A stretch of 64,000 bases of DNA, from positions 36,715,611 to 36,779,610 of the forward strand of contig CM056592.1 in NCBI GenBank assembly GCA_029721435.1. Direction: 5' to 3'. Shown piece after piece: positions 48,680-61,438 of this stretch. Numbering within the stretch: position 1 is the stretch's first letter; each line of letters starts with the position of its first letter. Below the pieces are notes generated by a model, which did not search any database, had not been told where the DNA came from, and saw nothing but the letters and a program-made list of their open reading frames with translations. Both the position numbers and the translations under genes were made by a program. The DNA is from Gymnothorax reevesii. Taxonomy: Eukaryota > Chordata > Actinopteri > Anguilliformes > Muraenidae.

Positions 48680-48946
48680 GTAATTTCTATGCTTTTGTTT
48701 TTTGTAAAGACTAGTTTTGATCCTGTGAATAAAGGAATGAAGGAACTTAAATTTATATTGTGCCTTTTTCATTACTCAGTTCATACACATATTGTTGAAA
48801 ACTCAAACTTGGCATGCATGGCAGGTTTTTGTAGTAGACCTACGGCGCATCACTTACAGTATGTGCGTGAGAAATTCTGTGAATTGAAGGAATATTAATA
48901 TTTGTAACTGTACATAAATTAATATATTAATGTCACAATTAAGTGC

Positions 48947-48949
<3 letters not shown>

Positions 48950-48985
<36 letters not shown>
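48950..48985. repeat. (TA)n microsatellite, right arm
   Basis: About 18 units at the position matching 47497-47591. Confidence 0.95.
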
Positions 48986-48989
<4 letters not shown>

Positions 48990-49024
48990 TAAAGCCTTTA
49001 GGATAAGGATTTCTCTTATTTCAG

Positions 49025-49117
49025 ATATGCTGTGATGTCTACCAGAGGTGGTACCATCATGCGTGCGTGCAGAGGCCTCCACTGGATGAACAATACCTGT
49101 GCCCTGCATGCACTTAA
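49025..49117 (+). pseudogene. PHD-finger terminal exon, right arm
   Basis: Same 31 codons as the left arm, with one silent difference (GCG versus GCT for Ala), preceded by TTATTTCAG. The Cys to Tyr change is shared, so it predates the palindrome or has been converted. Together the arms hold two outward-facing copies of the same gene end. Confidence 0.65.
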
Positions 49118-49301
49118 GGAACATGCAGCCATTTAAAATAATGTTTTTTCTTTTCTCTTTTTTGAAAGAGTTTGGGCTGTTAAATTGTTATTTTGGGCAG
49201 GCAGCAGTGGCTTTCACAAAGCAAGTGGGAAAGGTGAAATGCAGCAGGTTAATTTCCCTATCAAGTTCGATTGTTTATTTTGTGTCATTTTCTACATTTA
49301 A

Positions 49302-49505
49302 CCCTTTCACGCTGAATAAACTTTCAAGGAATGAAACATTTAATGATCCTGAGCTGTTGAAAACCTATCATGTGTCAACTTGTTTAAAAGAGCTTCCCTG
49401 CGGGAGCTTTTCTAAACAAGTTGACACATGATAGGTTTTCAAAAGCATCTGGTTTTGATATCTTTAACCATCGGGCAACTACAGTTGCCTGTGGCGCTCA
49501 AAGGG
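49302..49505. mobile_element. piggyBac-type MITE, 204 bp, right arm
   Basis: Mirror copy of 46977-47180, flanked by TTAA at 49298-49301 and 49506-49509, hairpin at 49357-49442. Presence at the same position in both arms dates the insertion before the arm duplication, or reflects conversion between arms. Confidence 0.8.
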
Positions 49506-50044
49506 TTAAATGACTGCAGTCATTTTTATTTCTTGTCTTTAATAAATTTTACCTTTCAGTTCCATTTGATTATTTTTAAAAAGTATTTTAGTAGCAGAAA
49601 GTTTCTTGCTTTATTGTTCGTTGCTTTATTTATTTGTGGACAAATAAAGGTTTCACGGTTCATTGTGATTAAATGTTGTCAGACTAAGGTATCTTTCCTA
49701 TCTATCCACATCACTGAAGGTTCAGGCTTGTTATATTTGTCTTGTTTAATTTAATTTATATACATGCACACATTTTAAATAAATAAAAGGATTTGGAGTG
49801 TATGTGCAGCTGTGCTGCAAAAATGCTCAAGTTGTTTGGGGCCTTTCATGTGGCAAATTACTTGGAGAGTATATTGGGAACAGACATATGATGATAGCAG
49901 AGTTTATTGACAGGACCACAGACGAGGCCAATAAAGTTATTAAATTGACAGATCTTAAGTAGTTAACATTTATGTAAAAAAATCACAAGGTAACTTCTGA
50001 GAGACAGAACCAGTTTCTTTCAATAGAATTCATAGGACCCTATA

Positions 50045-53000
50045 CATGGAACCTGAATGAATTTCATGCATGTAGCACTTTACTAGTCTGAGTTAGACAG
50101 GGGGTGCAATTCACGGCAAGCCATAAACATTGACTGCCATAAAATGCACCCCCCCCTGAAATTTAATTTCCGTTACTCCCAGCATTGATTCCTTTTAGCA
50201 GCAAGCGAAGGGCCCGAGTACGTTTTACCGGAAAAAATTTCATGCATGTAGCACTTTCCTAGTCTAAGTTAGACAGGGGGTGCAATTCACGGCAAGCAAA
50301 AAACATGGGTTGCCGTGGAAAGCACCCCCCCTGGAATTTTATTTCTGTAAGTCCCAGCATCAATTCCTTTTAACAGCATGCATAGGGCCCTAGTACATGT
50401 TACCTGAAGGAATTTCATGCATGTAGCACTTTCCTTGTCTGAGTTAGACAGGGGGTGCAATTCATGGCAAGCCAAAAACATAGGCTGCCGTGGAATGCAC
50501 CCCCCCTGGAATTTTATTTCTGTTAGTCCCAGCATCAACTCCTTTTAACAGCATGCCTAGGGCCCTAGTACATGTAACCTGAATGAATTTCATGCATGTA
50601 GCACTTTCCTAGTCTAAGTTAGACAGGGGGTGCAATTCACGGCAAGCCAAAAACATAGGCTGCCGTGGAATGCACCCCCTCTGTAATTTCATTTCTGCTA
50701 GTCCCAGCATCAATTCCTTTTTACAGCATGCATAGGGCCCTAGTACATGTTACCTGAAGGAATTTCATGCATGTAGCACTTTCCTTGTCTGAGTTAGACA
50801 GGGGGTGCAATCCACGGCAAGCCAAAAACATGGGCTGCCGTGGAATGCACCCCCCCTGGAATTTTATTTCTGTTAGTCCCAGCATCAATTCCTTTTAACA
50901 GCATGCCTAGGGCCCTAGTACATGTTACCTGAATAAATTTCATGCATGTAGCACTTTCCTACTCTAAGTTAGACAGGGGGTGCAATTCACGGCAAGCCAA
51001 AAACATGGGCTGCCGTGGAATGCACCCCCCCTGTAATTTCATTTCTGTTAGTCCCAGCATCAATTCCTTTTAACAGCATGCACAGGGGCCTAGTACATGT
51101 TACCTGAATGAATTCCACACATGTAGCACTTTTCTAGTCCAAGTTAGTCAGGGGGTGCAATTCACGGCAAGCAAAAAACATGGGCTGCCGTGGAATGCAC
51201 CCCCCCTGGAATTTTATTTTTGTTAGTCCCAGCATCAATTCCTTTTAAAAGCATGCACAGGGCCCTAGTACGTGTAACCAGACTGAATTTCATGCATGTA
51301 GCACTTTCCTAGTCTAAGTTAGACAGGGGGTGCAATTCACGGCAAGCAAAAAACATGGGCTGCCGTGGAATGCACCCCCCCTGGAATTTTATTTCTGTAA
51401 GTCCCAGCATCAATTCCTTTTAATGGCATGCAAAGGGCCCTAGTACATGTAACCAGACTGAATTTTATGCATGTAGCACTTTCCTTGTCTGAGTTAGACA
51501 GGGGGTGCAATCCACGGCAAGCCAAAAACATGGGCTGCCGTGGAATGCACCCCCCCTGGAATTTTTTTTCTGTTAGTCCCAGCATCAATTCCTTTTAATA
51601 GCATGCAAAGGGCCCTAGTATGTGTAACCAGACTGAATTTTATGCATGTAGCACTTTCCTTGTCTGAGTTAGACAGGGGGTGCAATCCACGGCAAGCCAA
51701 AAACATGGGCTGCCGTGGAATGCACCCCCCCTGGAATTTTATTTTTGTTAGTCCCAGCATCAATTCCTTTTAACAGCATGCACAGGGCCCTAGTACATGT
51801 TACCTGAATGAATTTTATGCATGTAGCACTTTCCTAGTCTAAGTTAGACAGGGGGTGCAATTCACGGCAAGCAAAAAACATGGGCTGCCGTGGAATGCAC
51901 CCCCCCTGGAATTTTATTTCTGTAAGTCCCAGCATCAATTCCTTTTAATGGCATGCAAAGGGCCCTAGTACATGTGACCAGACTGAATTTTATGCATGTA
52001 GCACTTTCCTTGTCTGAGTTAGACAGGGGGTGCAATCCACGGCAAGCCAAAAACATGGGCTGCCGTGGAATGCACCCCCCCTGGAATTTTATTTCTGTTA
52101 GTCCCAGCATCAATTCCTTTTAATAGCATGCAAAGGGCCCTAGTACGTGTAACCAGACTGAATTTTATGCATGTAGCACTTTCCTTGTCTGAGTTAGACA
52201 GGGGGTGCAATCCACGGCAAGCCAAAAACATGGGCTGCCGTGGAATGCACCCCCCCTGGAATTTTATTTCTGTTGGTCCCAGCATCAACTCCTTTTAACA
52301 GCATGCCTAGAGCCCTAGTACATGTAACCTGAATGAATTTCATGCATGTAGCACTTTCCTAGTCTAAGTTAGACAGGGGGTGCAATTCACGGCAAGCCAA
52401 AAACATAGGCTGCCGTGGAATGCACCCCCTCTGTAATTTCATTTCTGCTAGTCCCAGCATCAATTCCTTTTAACAGCATGCATAGGGCCCTAGCACATGT
52501 TACCTGAATGAATTTCATGCATGTAGCACTTTCCTTGTCTGAGTTAGACAGGGGGTGCAATCCACGGCAAGCCAAAAACATGGGCTGCCGTGGAATGCAC
52601 CCCCCCTGGAATTTTATTTCTGTTGGTCCCAGCATCAATGGCTTTTAACAGCATGCATAGGGCCCTAGTACATGTTACCTGAATGAATTTCATGCATGTA
52701 GCACTTTCCTTGTCTGAGTTAGACAGGGGGTGCAATCCACGGCAAGCCAAAAACATGGGCTGCCGTGGAATGAACCCCCCCTGGAATTTTATTTCTGTTG
52801 GTCCCAGCATCATTTCCTTTTAATGGCATGCAAAGGGCCCTAGTACATTTTACCTGAATGAATTTCATGCATGTAGCACTTTCCTTGTCTGAGTTAGACA
52901 GGGGGTGCAATCCACGGCAAGCCAAAAACATGGGCTGCCGTGGAATGCACCCCCCCTGGAATTTTATTTCTGTTGGTCCCAGCATCAATTCCTTTTAATG

Positions 53001-54160
53001 GCATGCAAAGGGCCCTAGTACATGTAACCAGACTGAATTTTATGCATGTAGCACTTTCCTTGTCTGAGTTAGACAGGGGGTGCAATTCATGGCAAGCCAA
53101 AAACATAGGCTGCCGTGGAATGCACCCCCCCTGTAATTTCATTTCTGTTAGTCCCAGCATCAATTCCTTTTAACAGCATGCACAGGGGCCTAGTTCATGT
53201 TACCTGAATGAATTCCACACATGTAGCACTTTTCTAGTCCAAGTTAGTCAGGGGGTGCAATTCACGGCAAGCAAAAAACATGGGCTGCCGTGGAATGCAC
53301 CCCCCCTGGAATTTTATTTCTGTAAGTCCCAGCATCAATTCCTTTTAACAGCATGCACAGGGCCCTAGTACATGTTACCTGAATGAATTCCACGCATGTA
53401 GCACTTTTCTAGTCTAAGTTAGTCAGGGGGTGCAATTCACGGCAAGCCAAAAACATAGGCTGCCGTGGAATGCACCCCCCCTGGAATTTTATTTTTGTTA
53501 GTCCCGGCATCAATTCCTTTTAACAGCATGCACAGGGCCCTAGTACATGTTACCTGAATGAATTTCATGCATGTAGCACTTTCCTTGTCTGAGTTAGACA
53601 GGGGGTGCAATCCACGGCAAGCCAAAAACATGGGCTGCCGTGGAATGCACCCCCCCTGGAATTTTATTTTTGTTAGTCCCAGCATCAATTCCTTTTAACA
53701 GCATGCACAGGGCTCTAGTACATGTTACCTGAATGAATTTTATGCATGTAGCACTTTCCTTGTCTGAGTTAGACAGGGGGTGCAATCCACGGCAAGCCAA
53801 AAACATGGGCTGCCGTGGAATGCACCCCCCCTGGAATTTTATTTCTGTTGGTCCCAGCATCAATTGCTTTTAACAGCATGCATAGGGCCCTAGTACGTGT
53901 AACCTGACTGAATTTTATGCATGTAGCACTTTCCTTGTCTGAGTTAGACAGGGGGTGCAATCCACGGCAAGCCAAAAACATGGGCTGCCGTGGAATGCAC
54001 CCCCCCTGGAATTTTATTTCTGTTGGTCCCAGCATCATTTCCTTTTAACAGCATGCAAAGGGCCCTAGTACATTTTACCTGAAGGAATTTCATGCATGTA
54101 GCACTTTCCTTGTCTGAGTTAGACAGGGGGTGCAATTCACAGCAAGCCATAAACATTCAC
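50045..54160 (-). repeat. right 175-bp tandem array, about 23 units
   Basis: Inverse of the left array with about two units fewer. Unit variants (CACGG/CATGG, AATTCC/AAATTAC) appear in broadly the same order as in the left arm, but with local differences. Confidence 0.95.
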
Positions 54161-54364
54161 CGCCGTGGAATACGCTCTTGGAGTTTTTCTCCCTTGTTTT
54201 CCTCAGCTTCAAGTGCTTTTAGCACTGTGCATAGGCGCCCAGTTCATGGAACCTGAGTAAGTTCCATCCATTTGGTGCTTTTCTAGTTTGATTCAGGTCG
54301 GGAGTGGGACCACCTGAAGACGAGCTGACCACCCTCCATAGTGTTATTCCTGTTCTGCCCAGAA

Positions 54365-54601
54365 TTAGCTGCATTTTGATGTAAATATTGTTTTCAATTC
54401 ATACTGGTCTATTTGTTGGAGTTTATCTGTTTTAAGTAAAAATAGTTCATTAAAGAAGTCTTTATGGATTTTTTTTATTTGATCATTCTTTAGTTCGTTC
54501 ACTTCATTTAATTTTGTTAAGACCTTAGACAAACATTTGACTTCTCGAAAAGAACATCTGATGTGGTGGGCATATACGCGTATCCCGCAAATGCCTTTCA
54601 A
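54365..54601 (-). CDS. right-arm copy of the Lys/Glu/Leu-rich frame
   Basis: Identical at protein level to 41533-41769. Same caveats: no ATG, no recognised family, possibly one exon of a lost gene. Confidence 0.3.
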   Translation of the reverse strand: MKGICGIRVYAHHIRCSFREVKCLSKVLTKLNEVNELKNDQIKKIHKDFFNELFLLKTDKLQQIDQYELKTIFTSKCS

Positions 54602-54980
54602 CCAAGATAATAGTAATGCAATTTAGCCGCGAAACGCCTACTTGCTCATATTATCAGAACTTCGTTTTGTCTGGCCGTATAGCTATATATTTCCACAAAA
54701 CCGATGTTGTGAAATACGAAGGCTAGATATAAGATCGTTATGCTTTCGTTATCCCTCGTATCACGTGGCTTTAGGATATTATTATGTCGCAAGCCATACC
54801 ATTTGTTATTTAATTTCAGTACCACCTCGCAAAAATTAAATATATGATACTGTCGTTCGGACTTTTTAGCACTGTGATTGGTTGTGGAATTAAAGCGGTA
54901 AATCCTTGGCAAGATTTTGACACGTGAAACTGTGTTACACTCTACGAAATAAATGCGAACTGGGTCACTTTTGTATTGAA

Positions 54981-55046
54981 ATGACGTACGCGCGCTCCCG
55001 CGAAGGGGGTGCAATCTGCGGCAGGGGTGCATTCTACGGCACAACA
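54981..55046 (-). repeat. right terminus, inverse of the left
   Basis: Mirror of 41088-41153 with the same two half-sites, ending CAACA next to CCGG. Confidence 0.75.
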
Positions 55047-55050
55047 CCGG

Positions 55051-56225
55051 ACCCCTGAAGGAGTGTCTTGAGACAGTTACATTTTTCTCGCTTCACTGGC
55101 CTTGCACTTATGAAGTAAAAATAACCGAGATTGGTTTAACTTATTCTTGAAAATATGAATGCTCTGAACAGATGATTTTTGTCTAGCCTAGCTGGAAACA
55201 TTAAAAATGATTGGTAGGTTTTGAAACGGCCATCGCATTTTCAAATGAAGGACACGAAGATTTAATAATTCAAAACCTCTTTTTAAGTATAAAATCATTA
55301 GGCTGTATCACACCCCTCTGCCTGAGTATAGCCGTCTACTTAAAATTATGTTTCAATGATGCAGAAAGAAAGCACCTAATCAACCAATATTAACAGCCGA
55401 CAGCGAATTGCGAGAAAAAATTCATGAACACCACTTGCAAAACCTGCCAATATGTTTGTTACGTTAAGTAGCTAAGCTAGATAAAAAATAATCTGTTGGC
55501 CTACAGACCATTCAGATTTTTGAGAATAAGCTGACGCAATCTTGGTTATTTCTTCTTTATATTCATTGGATTTTGTTCGGTGTCACTATCTTGTTTATCT
55601 TTAATATCCCAGATAGCAAGCTCCTCCGCCCCGGATCTGCCCCGAATCAGCTGGAGCCGGGGCAGATCCCCGGCAGATTTGGAGCGCAGGAGCTCGCTAT
55701 CTGGGATGCCAGATCAGTGCGGGATAAAAAAAGCGGCGAGTTGGGTATTGCTAGACTACATTGATTGAAACCAGCTCATTTTACCAGCCTCAAATATTTG
55801 AACAACTACATTCATAACAATTTATTGATGAAAATGGCAGGCTAGACGAATGATTTGGCCAACAGTTATGCTGAGATTAAGGCAGGCATTTACGATGTAA
55901 TCGCAGTATTCTGGGCAGCGAATGGACTGTGCTGTAAGTGGTTCCGAGACCGTACCTCGGTGCAAGGCCAGAAAAGGCAGAAAAAATTAAACTGTGTCAA
56001 GATTTTCCTTCCGCGGCCCGGAACAAGTTTGCTGATTTGCTGTATTCAACATGGACCTATAAGGAGATATAAATATATATCATATATTATATGAAATATA
56101 AAACATCCTTGGTATTCAAATAATTTTCTGTTGGTGTCCGGAACTCCAGAGGGGGGTAAAAAAAATTCGCTTCCCGCGCAACCCCCCCCGCTATTGCCCT
56201 GCGCCCCCCACTTTGGGAACGACTG
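55051..56225 (-). mobile_element. hAT copy (related to 39285-40546), carrying the palindrome insertion
   Basis: Inverse of the hAT at 39285-40546: CTGAAGGAGTGTCTTGAGAC at the start, GGATTTTGTTCGGTGTCACT mid-way, and the terminus GCGCCCCCCACTTTGGGAAC then GACTG at 56225. It has a small fold-back insertion (55608-55705) and an internal duplication around 55930-56100. The rest of the copy is at 41033-41083, left of the palindrome. Confidence 0.8.
55608..55705. mobile_element. 98-bp fold-back MITE flanked by AT
   Basis: Begins CCCAGATAGCAAGCTCCTCC and ends with the inverse GGAGCTCGCTATCTGGG. An AT dinucleotide sits on each side (55606-55607, 55706-55707). The related hAT copy at 39285-40546 lacks it, giving an empty site AATATGCCAG. 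GC-rich inverted arms. Confidence 0.75.
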
Positions 56226-56339
56226 CATTATGAGAACATTCGGAGAATTTAGAGAAATCTCTATGCAAGGCTCAAGACCAGAAACCAATATTGAACAACT
56301 GTGATCTGCCGGCATCTAATTCTTTAAATAGTGTGTTGC

Positions 56340-56436
56340 TTGGAGTTGGGTGCTTTGGAAACATAAGAATTCAATTAAATTCTGTTTTTATCAACAGTTT
56401 ACACTGCATCCCAACTTTTTGGGAAATGGGGTTGTA
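56340..56436. repeat. Tc1-type right terminus fragment
   Basis: Ends CCCAACTTTTTGGGAAATGG then GGTTGTA, the inverse of the TACAACCCC-type terminus; transposase region absent. Confidence 0.6.
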
Positions 56437-57453
56437 ATAATAATAATATATCACTGTCATTTCATCAATGAAAAATTACATTGGAAAGACAAAGAAAACT
56501 GGCGATAGAAAAGCTGTTCAAAGGCATCTTCTTCCCTTCAAACATTATTGGTCTGGAGTATTTAAACTTGATGGCTGCATAAGATAACAGCAGCACTGGT
56601 TATGTGTGTAGTGGTGCTGAAATCTCAATTTTATATACTGTGTTTTTTTAGTAGGTGTCAAGTAATGTAACATGTTTTACAAATTGCAAATGGGAAATAT
56701 GACTTGGCTGCGGCTTGAAAAAAATTTCAGTCAAAAGATTTTTCTTTGCTTTAATCCCTGGTTACAGACAACTCATTTCTCACAGTTTCTTATGACACTT
56801 AATATTACATCTCAAGCGCCTCAAAATCTGATTTCTTTAACACAACAGGTTGTGGCCATGAAATTCTCTGGTATTCTCAAGTATTTACATAAGTTATCTG
56901 TGTGATTGTTGTGAGAACCTTTGCGATCCCTAATCAATAAAGATAACAATGACTAGCATTTGACAGACCCATTTATGGGTCTGAGGGTTATGGGGTGAAA
57001 CTGTTGGGCAATTTAGAATTTGAAACCACAATAAATAAATAAATAAATCAACTGTGAAATTTGATATCACGCCTTCCATTTAATCTAGGAAAAGAGTTTC
57101 TCCTGGAAAGTGGAATGAAATTACAAAAGACCCAACCAAAAGTCCCAACCTGGAAAGTCCAGCGTCATGGCATATTTTAGGTTTACTCCTTTATCATTAA
57201 GCAAACTGTACTCTGATCTTTAAAGTCAAACATGTCAGGGTTGTGCATCGTGTCATCAGCTGAAATAAAACTGCAAAAAGAAAATAATTTTGAAAGAAAA
57301 ATCTGACAGTATTTACAGTCCAATAATTGTTTTGAAGCTGGTATCCTTTGAATTTGGGATTTAGGATAATCTCAGTCATTTGCTCTCCAAGTATCATTTA
57401 CTTCAAAAACCTGTCCTCAGTTACATGAGAGTAAACAACAGTGCAATCTTCAG
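56437..57453 (+). repeat. duplicated upstream flank of lipocalin copy C
   Basis: From about 56784 it aligns to 20708-21358. 56437-56783 is unassigned. An (AAAT)n-like run lies near 57030-57048. Confidence 0.6.
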
Positions 57454-57517
57454 TTACGTAACTCTGTTAGCATCTTGAGCAATTTTGGGAAAAATGCCAG
57501 TTGATCTCCTGTATAAG
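57454..57517 (+). promoter_or_regulatory. promoter of lipocalin copy C
   Basis: TTACGTAA at 57454-57461 and TATAAG at 57512-57517, the same spacing to the start codon as copy B. Confidence 0.6.
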
Positions 57518-57577
57518 AACAGTCTGCCCCCATGGACTGCGGCATTGGTCCTCATACACATCCACCTCTCATTCAGC

Positions 57578-57688
57578 ATGTATGTCCTGTGTATTACTGC
57601 GGTCCTCAGCCTACTCTCTGTAAGCAATGCAGAGCCCTTACCGTGTGAGGAGATTGTGCAGCCCCTGGTCCTGGAAGATTTCAGTAAG
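57578..57688 (+). pseudogene. lipocalin copy C, exon 1 only
   Basis: ATG at 57578, then a signal peptide identical to copy B and [19 protein letters not shown], ending at a GT donor (57689). 111 nt, as in copies A and B; DFSK is shared with copy A, where copy B has DISK. The intron runs into the shared Tc1 fossil and then hAT and LINE debris. No exon 2-6 is visible before the window ends, so it is an orphan first exon, or exons lie more than 6 kb away. Confidence 0.75.
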
Positions 57689-57834
57689 GTAAACAGTTTC
57701 TGACTTTTTCACTATTTTCATATTGCTAATATCATGACCAGTGGTGACTTAAAAGCTATTCAATATGCAAAGGTGTACGCAAAATTAAGGGTGGCACATA
57801 AATTCTGACCTGTTCTGCATTTACGTATTCACTA

Positions 57835-58200
57835 ATGAGCCAATACATTATGACCACCTGCCTAATGCGGTGTTGGTCTTCTACATGCCACCAAAACAGC
57901 TTGATGAGATTGACATCCTCATTAATGTCCAGACTCAGGCTTCCCAACTAAATATTTGCCAGAGCATCACACTCTTAACGCCTTCTTCTCACAATACATC
58001 CAGATACCTCCTGTTTCCCAGGTAAACGGCGCACATGTCCCCACCAGATGTACATGATGTGTAAGAAAATGGGACAAATCAGACCAGGCAACTTTCTTCC
58101 ATCGCTCCAAAGTCCGTTCCGATGCTCGCAACCATGTGAATGGGCCATTCGATGGGTCTGTGGCTACAAAAGGGTGTGATGTACAGTGGGTGACTTGCAA
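57835..58200 (-). mobile_element. Tc1-like fossil in intron 1 of copy C
   Basis: Starts CACTAATGAGCCAATACATT, closely matching 21749 onward in copy B, including the CCAGAGCATCACACTCTTAA block. It is cut off near 58200. Confidence 0.75.
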
Positions 58201-58500
58201 ACGTATGGGGGCCAGGAAGTGCAAAACAAAATTACAAAGTGTGAATCACTTTTGCAAACTTGAAACAAATTTACATTTTAGAAAACATTTTTGCATTCTA
58301 AGAAAACAAAATAAAAATAGCAAAACACTTTTACCGAGGACAAAACATCGTAGAAAACAAATTTACAAGACGCGAAACACTTTAATAAACTCTGAGACAA
58401 ATTTACAAATAGCGTAACACTTTGACAAGTCCTGAAATAAATTTTCAAATGACTGAATTCTCAAGGAAAGAGAATGTACCAAATGCCGGAAGTGATTTAG
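58200..58500. repeat. degenerate A-rich tandem repeat
   Basis: Recurring AAACAAATTTACA / GAAACACTTT motifs over about 250 bp. Similar A-rich sequence interrupts the Tc1 fossil of copy B near 22100-22240. Confidence 0.4.
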
Positions 58501-58680
58501 AAAGGAGTAAAATTTGTAGTCTTGACTGGCCTTGCACCGAGGCACGATCTCAGAACCAGTGACTGTACAGTCCATGCTTGGAGTTCTGCAGTTGCATCAT
58601 AAATGCCTGCATTACTCTCAGCGTAACTGTTGGCCAAATCATTTATCTAGCCTGCTATTTTGATAAATAAAATGGACATT
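58500..58680. mobile_element. hAT-family fragment
   Basis: Shares GCGTAACTGTTGGCCAAATC and ATCTAGCCTGCTATTTT with the hAT copies at 39285 and 55051. No ends preserved. Confidence 0.6.
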
Positions 58681-58682
58681 TG

Positions 58683-60200
58683 AAATCCTGTGTCAAGGGT
58701 GTGGACGGTTTAACAGATTACTTTGAGTATAATATTGGCACCCGTCAAGGTTGTATGGTGAGTCCGATACTTTTTGTGTTTTTCTTGAATTAATGTATTT
58801 TGATGTTAAAAAATACAGGATGTGAGGGAATTCAGATTGACAATGTCACTGATCTTTTGACTTTATTGTATGCAGATGATATGGTTAATCTAGGAGATAC
58901 AGTAAAAAGACTTCAAAAACAAATTAACCAGTTAGAGCTTTTCAGCTATTGGTATGGTATGAAAATCAATTTAGATAAGACAAAAATAATGGTTTTTAGA
59001 AGAGGAAGAACAATTACTAAATATAAAACTTGGTTATATGCAGGGGATGAAATTGAAATTGTTAATCGATACAAATATTTAGGCACTTGGTTTTATTCCA
59101 AAATTGTTTTGGTGGCAAACACGGAAACATTTAGCTCAACAAGCCAAAAAAGCATGTTTTTCATTGTTAAGATCTATAAGAAAATATAGTCTCGGTTATC
59201 AGCAAGCTTTATTTCTGTTTGATAGAATGGTTGTGCCTATCTTATACAAAATGGCTCAGAAATATGGGGTTTTGAATATGTTGAATGTATAGAAAACGTA
59301 CATGTATTATTTTGTAAAAGCTTGTTATGTGTCAGTAGTAATGTTAGTAACCAAGCTGTGCTTGGTGAACTTGGTAGATTTCCTTTATCTATCTGTTACA
59401 TGAAAAGATGCATTTTATACTGGGTAAAACTTATTCACATGGAGCCACAGAGATATCCAAAGAAATGTTATATTATGTTGAAAAATTTAGACGAGGTAGG
59501 AAAAACAACGTGGGTCAGTCATGCAAGTAATCTGTTATTTATGGTTTTACTGATGCGTGGAATGCTAAGGGAGTTGGTAATGTGCACTATTTTCACAGTG
59601 TTTTGAATCAGAGATTGAGAAATCATGCTCAGGATGTGCGGTATGGATCTGTATTGAGTAATAGAAAACTTGATCTATATGCTCAATGTAAGTCCATATT
59701 AGAACCTGAAAGATACTTAATCAGTATAAAAAATAAACAATATAGAAGAGCTCTATTTTTATTAAGATGTTCAGCACATAAGCTCGCAAGTGAAATAGGA
59801 AGATGGCATGATATTCCAAAAGAAGAAAGAATTTGTTCATATTGTAAACATATTGAAAATACTGATATAATTGAAGACGAGGGACATTTACTTGTAGATT
59901 GTAAACTGTATCATAAAATTAGACAACAATATTTGAGTGAATATTATACTTCTACGGTTTCGTACTGTGATATTATGGCTTTATGTAAGACAGATAATGC
60001 ATGGAAATTGGGAGCATATGCAGTGCTTGAAGTGGACCGGAACGCAGCGGAACGCAGTTCCGGTACTTCTGTATTTTTATCATATGCGTTCCTACACTTT
60101 GAAGTTGGCCAGAACGCACCGGAACACAGTTCCGGCACTTCTTTATCTTACATTACATTACACATTATGTATTTTCATCAAAGATTGTGATTCATTCGAT
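58683..60200 (+). pseudogene. LINE (non-LTR retrotransposon) reverse transcriptase 3' part
   Basis: GTRQGCMVSPILFVFFLN (RT block 4) is followed by TLLYADDMVNLGD (catalytic YADD, block 5) and YWYGMKINLDKTKIMVF (block 6/7). C-terminal sequence ends with a Cys/His-containing tail (CSYCKH...EDEGHLLVDC), as in many LINE ORF2 proteins. Frameshifts and stops near 58786, 59190-59320 and 59590. Endonuclease and the first RT blocks are absent (5' truncated). The clade is not resolved by eye; jockey/CR1-like is a guess. Confidence 0.8.
60028..60144 (+). repeat. short tandem duplication at LINE end
   Basis: CGGAACGCAGTTCCGGTACTTCT and CGGAACACAGTTCCGGCACTTCT type copies about 70 bp apart, each with an ACGCA..GGAAC context. 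Confidence 0.6.
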
Positions 60201-60632
60201 AGCCTAGATTATTCCATTGTCTGGGTTGCTTGTCGTTCATTCACATGAGCGCACCAATAAAAGAAAATCCCACATTTGACAACAAATTGGTTGCCTAGCT
60301 ACCACTTCTGAGTTATTGCCATAGGTACTGAGGGCGCGCTCATCCAAGTCTGCACTGCTGTGGTTGGCAAGTGGGACGTTACGGTCCAAACCACAGCTGT
60401 AAATGGTAAATGTTTGCTGCCAATATTAACTGCTGGATTGTAAAACACCTACTACGGTTATGAAGACAATGAACACATCGTTGAAAAGACGAGACCGCGA
60501 GGATTCATCTGCAGTAAGTCGATCATAATTTTATATCCACTCAGGGAATTCCTATGTGTTCCTATGTGTATGTGCACTATATGGGACAGCTTTGAATCTC
60601 TTTTGACTCTGTGAAATGACAATAAAGGCGTT

Positions 60633-60696
60633 CTATTCTATTATGTTCTGTTCTATTCTATTCTATTCTATTCTATTCTATTCTATTCTATTCTAT
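60633..60696 (+). repeat. (TTCTA)n microsatellite
   Basis: About 11-12 pentanucleotide units. Confidence 0.95.
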
Positions 60697-61060
60697 TAAG
60701 TGCGACCAAGACGGGTCCAGTGTTGTTGTTTGTGCTAACATTAGCTAGCTAGCCACCAGCATGAAAAATAATTCAATGACTTGCCAACTGGTTCGCAAAA
60801 CCTGCTCAACGAGCTCTCAATAAAGGATTTTAAACTGACATCACAATCTAACCAGCCAACACCCTGGAACAGTGTTTCGTCCTTTAAACTCTAAAGCACT
60901 AAACACTTCTCAGTCGTCGTTGGCTGGTGGTACGATTATTATTATGCAGTTCTGTGTTGCTATTAAGAGTTTGAGCAGGCTTTGCAAACTATCCTATGTT
61001 GTTTGACTGGTGACTTCTAGCCAGACAATCCAAACAATGACATGAATAAAGTGCTCTGAT

Positions 61061-61084
61061 ATATGTATATATATATATATATAT
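61061..61084. repeat. (TA)n microsatellite
   Basis: Short TATATA tract. Confidence 0.85.
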
Positions 61085-61438
61085 CGCATGCTTGCATTCT
61101 ATGCTCATTAAAGCCGCTTGCACACTGGACGCCAAACAAATTTTTCGCACGACTGATTACCGACAAAGTCAATGCAAAGACGCGATAGTCGGACAGGGTT
61201 TTAATATAGCTCCGTGTCCGAAAGTCAGAAAAGTTCTAATTTTTCCGAGTATTCCAGGAATTATTAGATGTGTAAACTTGGCCATGTTTGTGTTCGACCT
61301 TCACAAAATGCAAATTGATAGCTATCGACTTTTCTTGGTCTTTTTAGCCTATTCGTCTGTTTTCGTTGAAGATAGATGGCAGTCTTTATTCGGTCTTTCT
61401 TTTGAAAATTAGTCAGATGGACCGAACAGAATCACGCT

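Larger units (their letters stand above)
48335..55046 (-). repeat. right arm of the giant palindrome
   Basis: 6712 bp, inverse of the left arm. Scattered single-base differences (for example GCT/GCG in the PHD exon, AAG/ACG near 49062 in other frames) and different array length show that it is not a copied read artefact. Confidence 0.9.
60201..61438. other. no gene; two microsatellites
   Basis: Unassigned apart from the (TTCTA)n tract and a (TA)n tract. The 106-aa frame at 61092-61412 shows no domain. Confidence 0.35.

Noticed and set aside
59944..60138. Minus-strand 64-residue frame
   Set aside because: Shadow of the LINE end and of a short tandem duplication.
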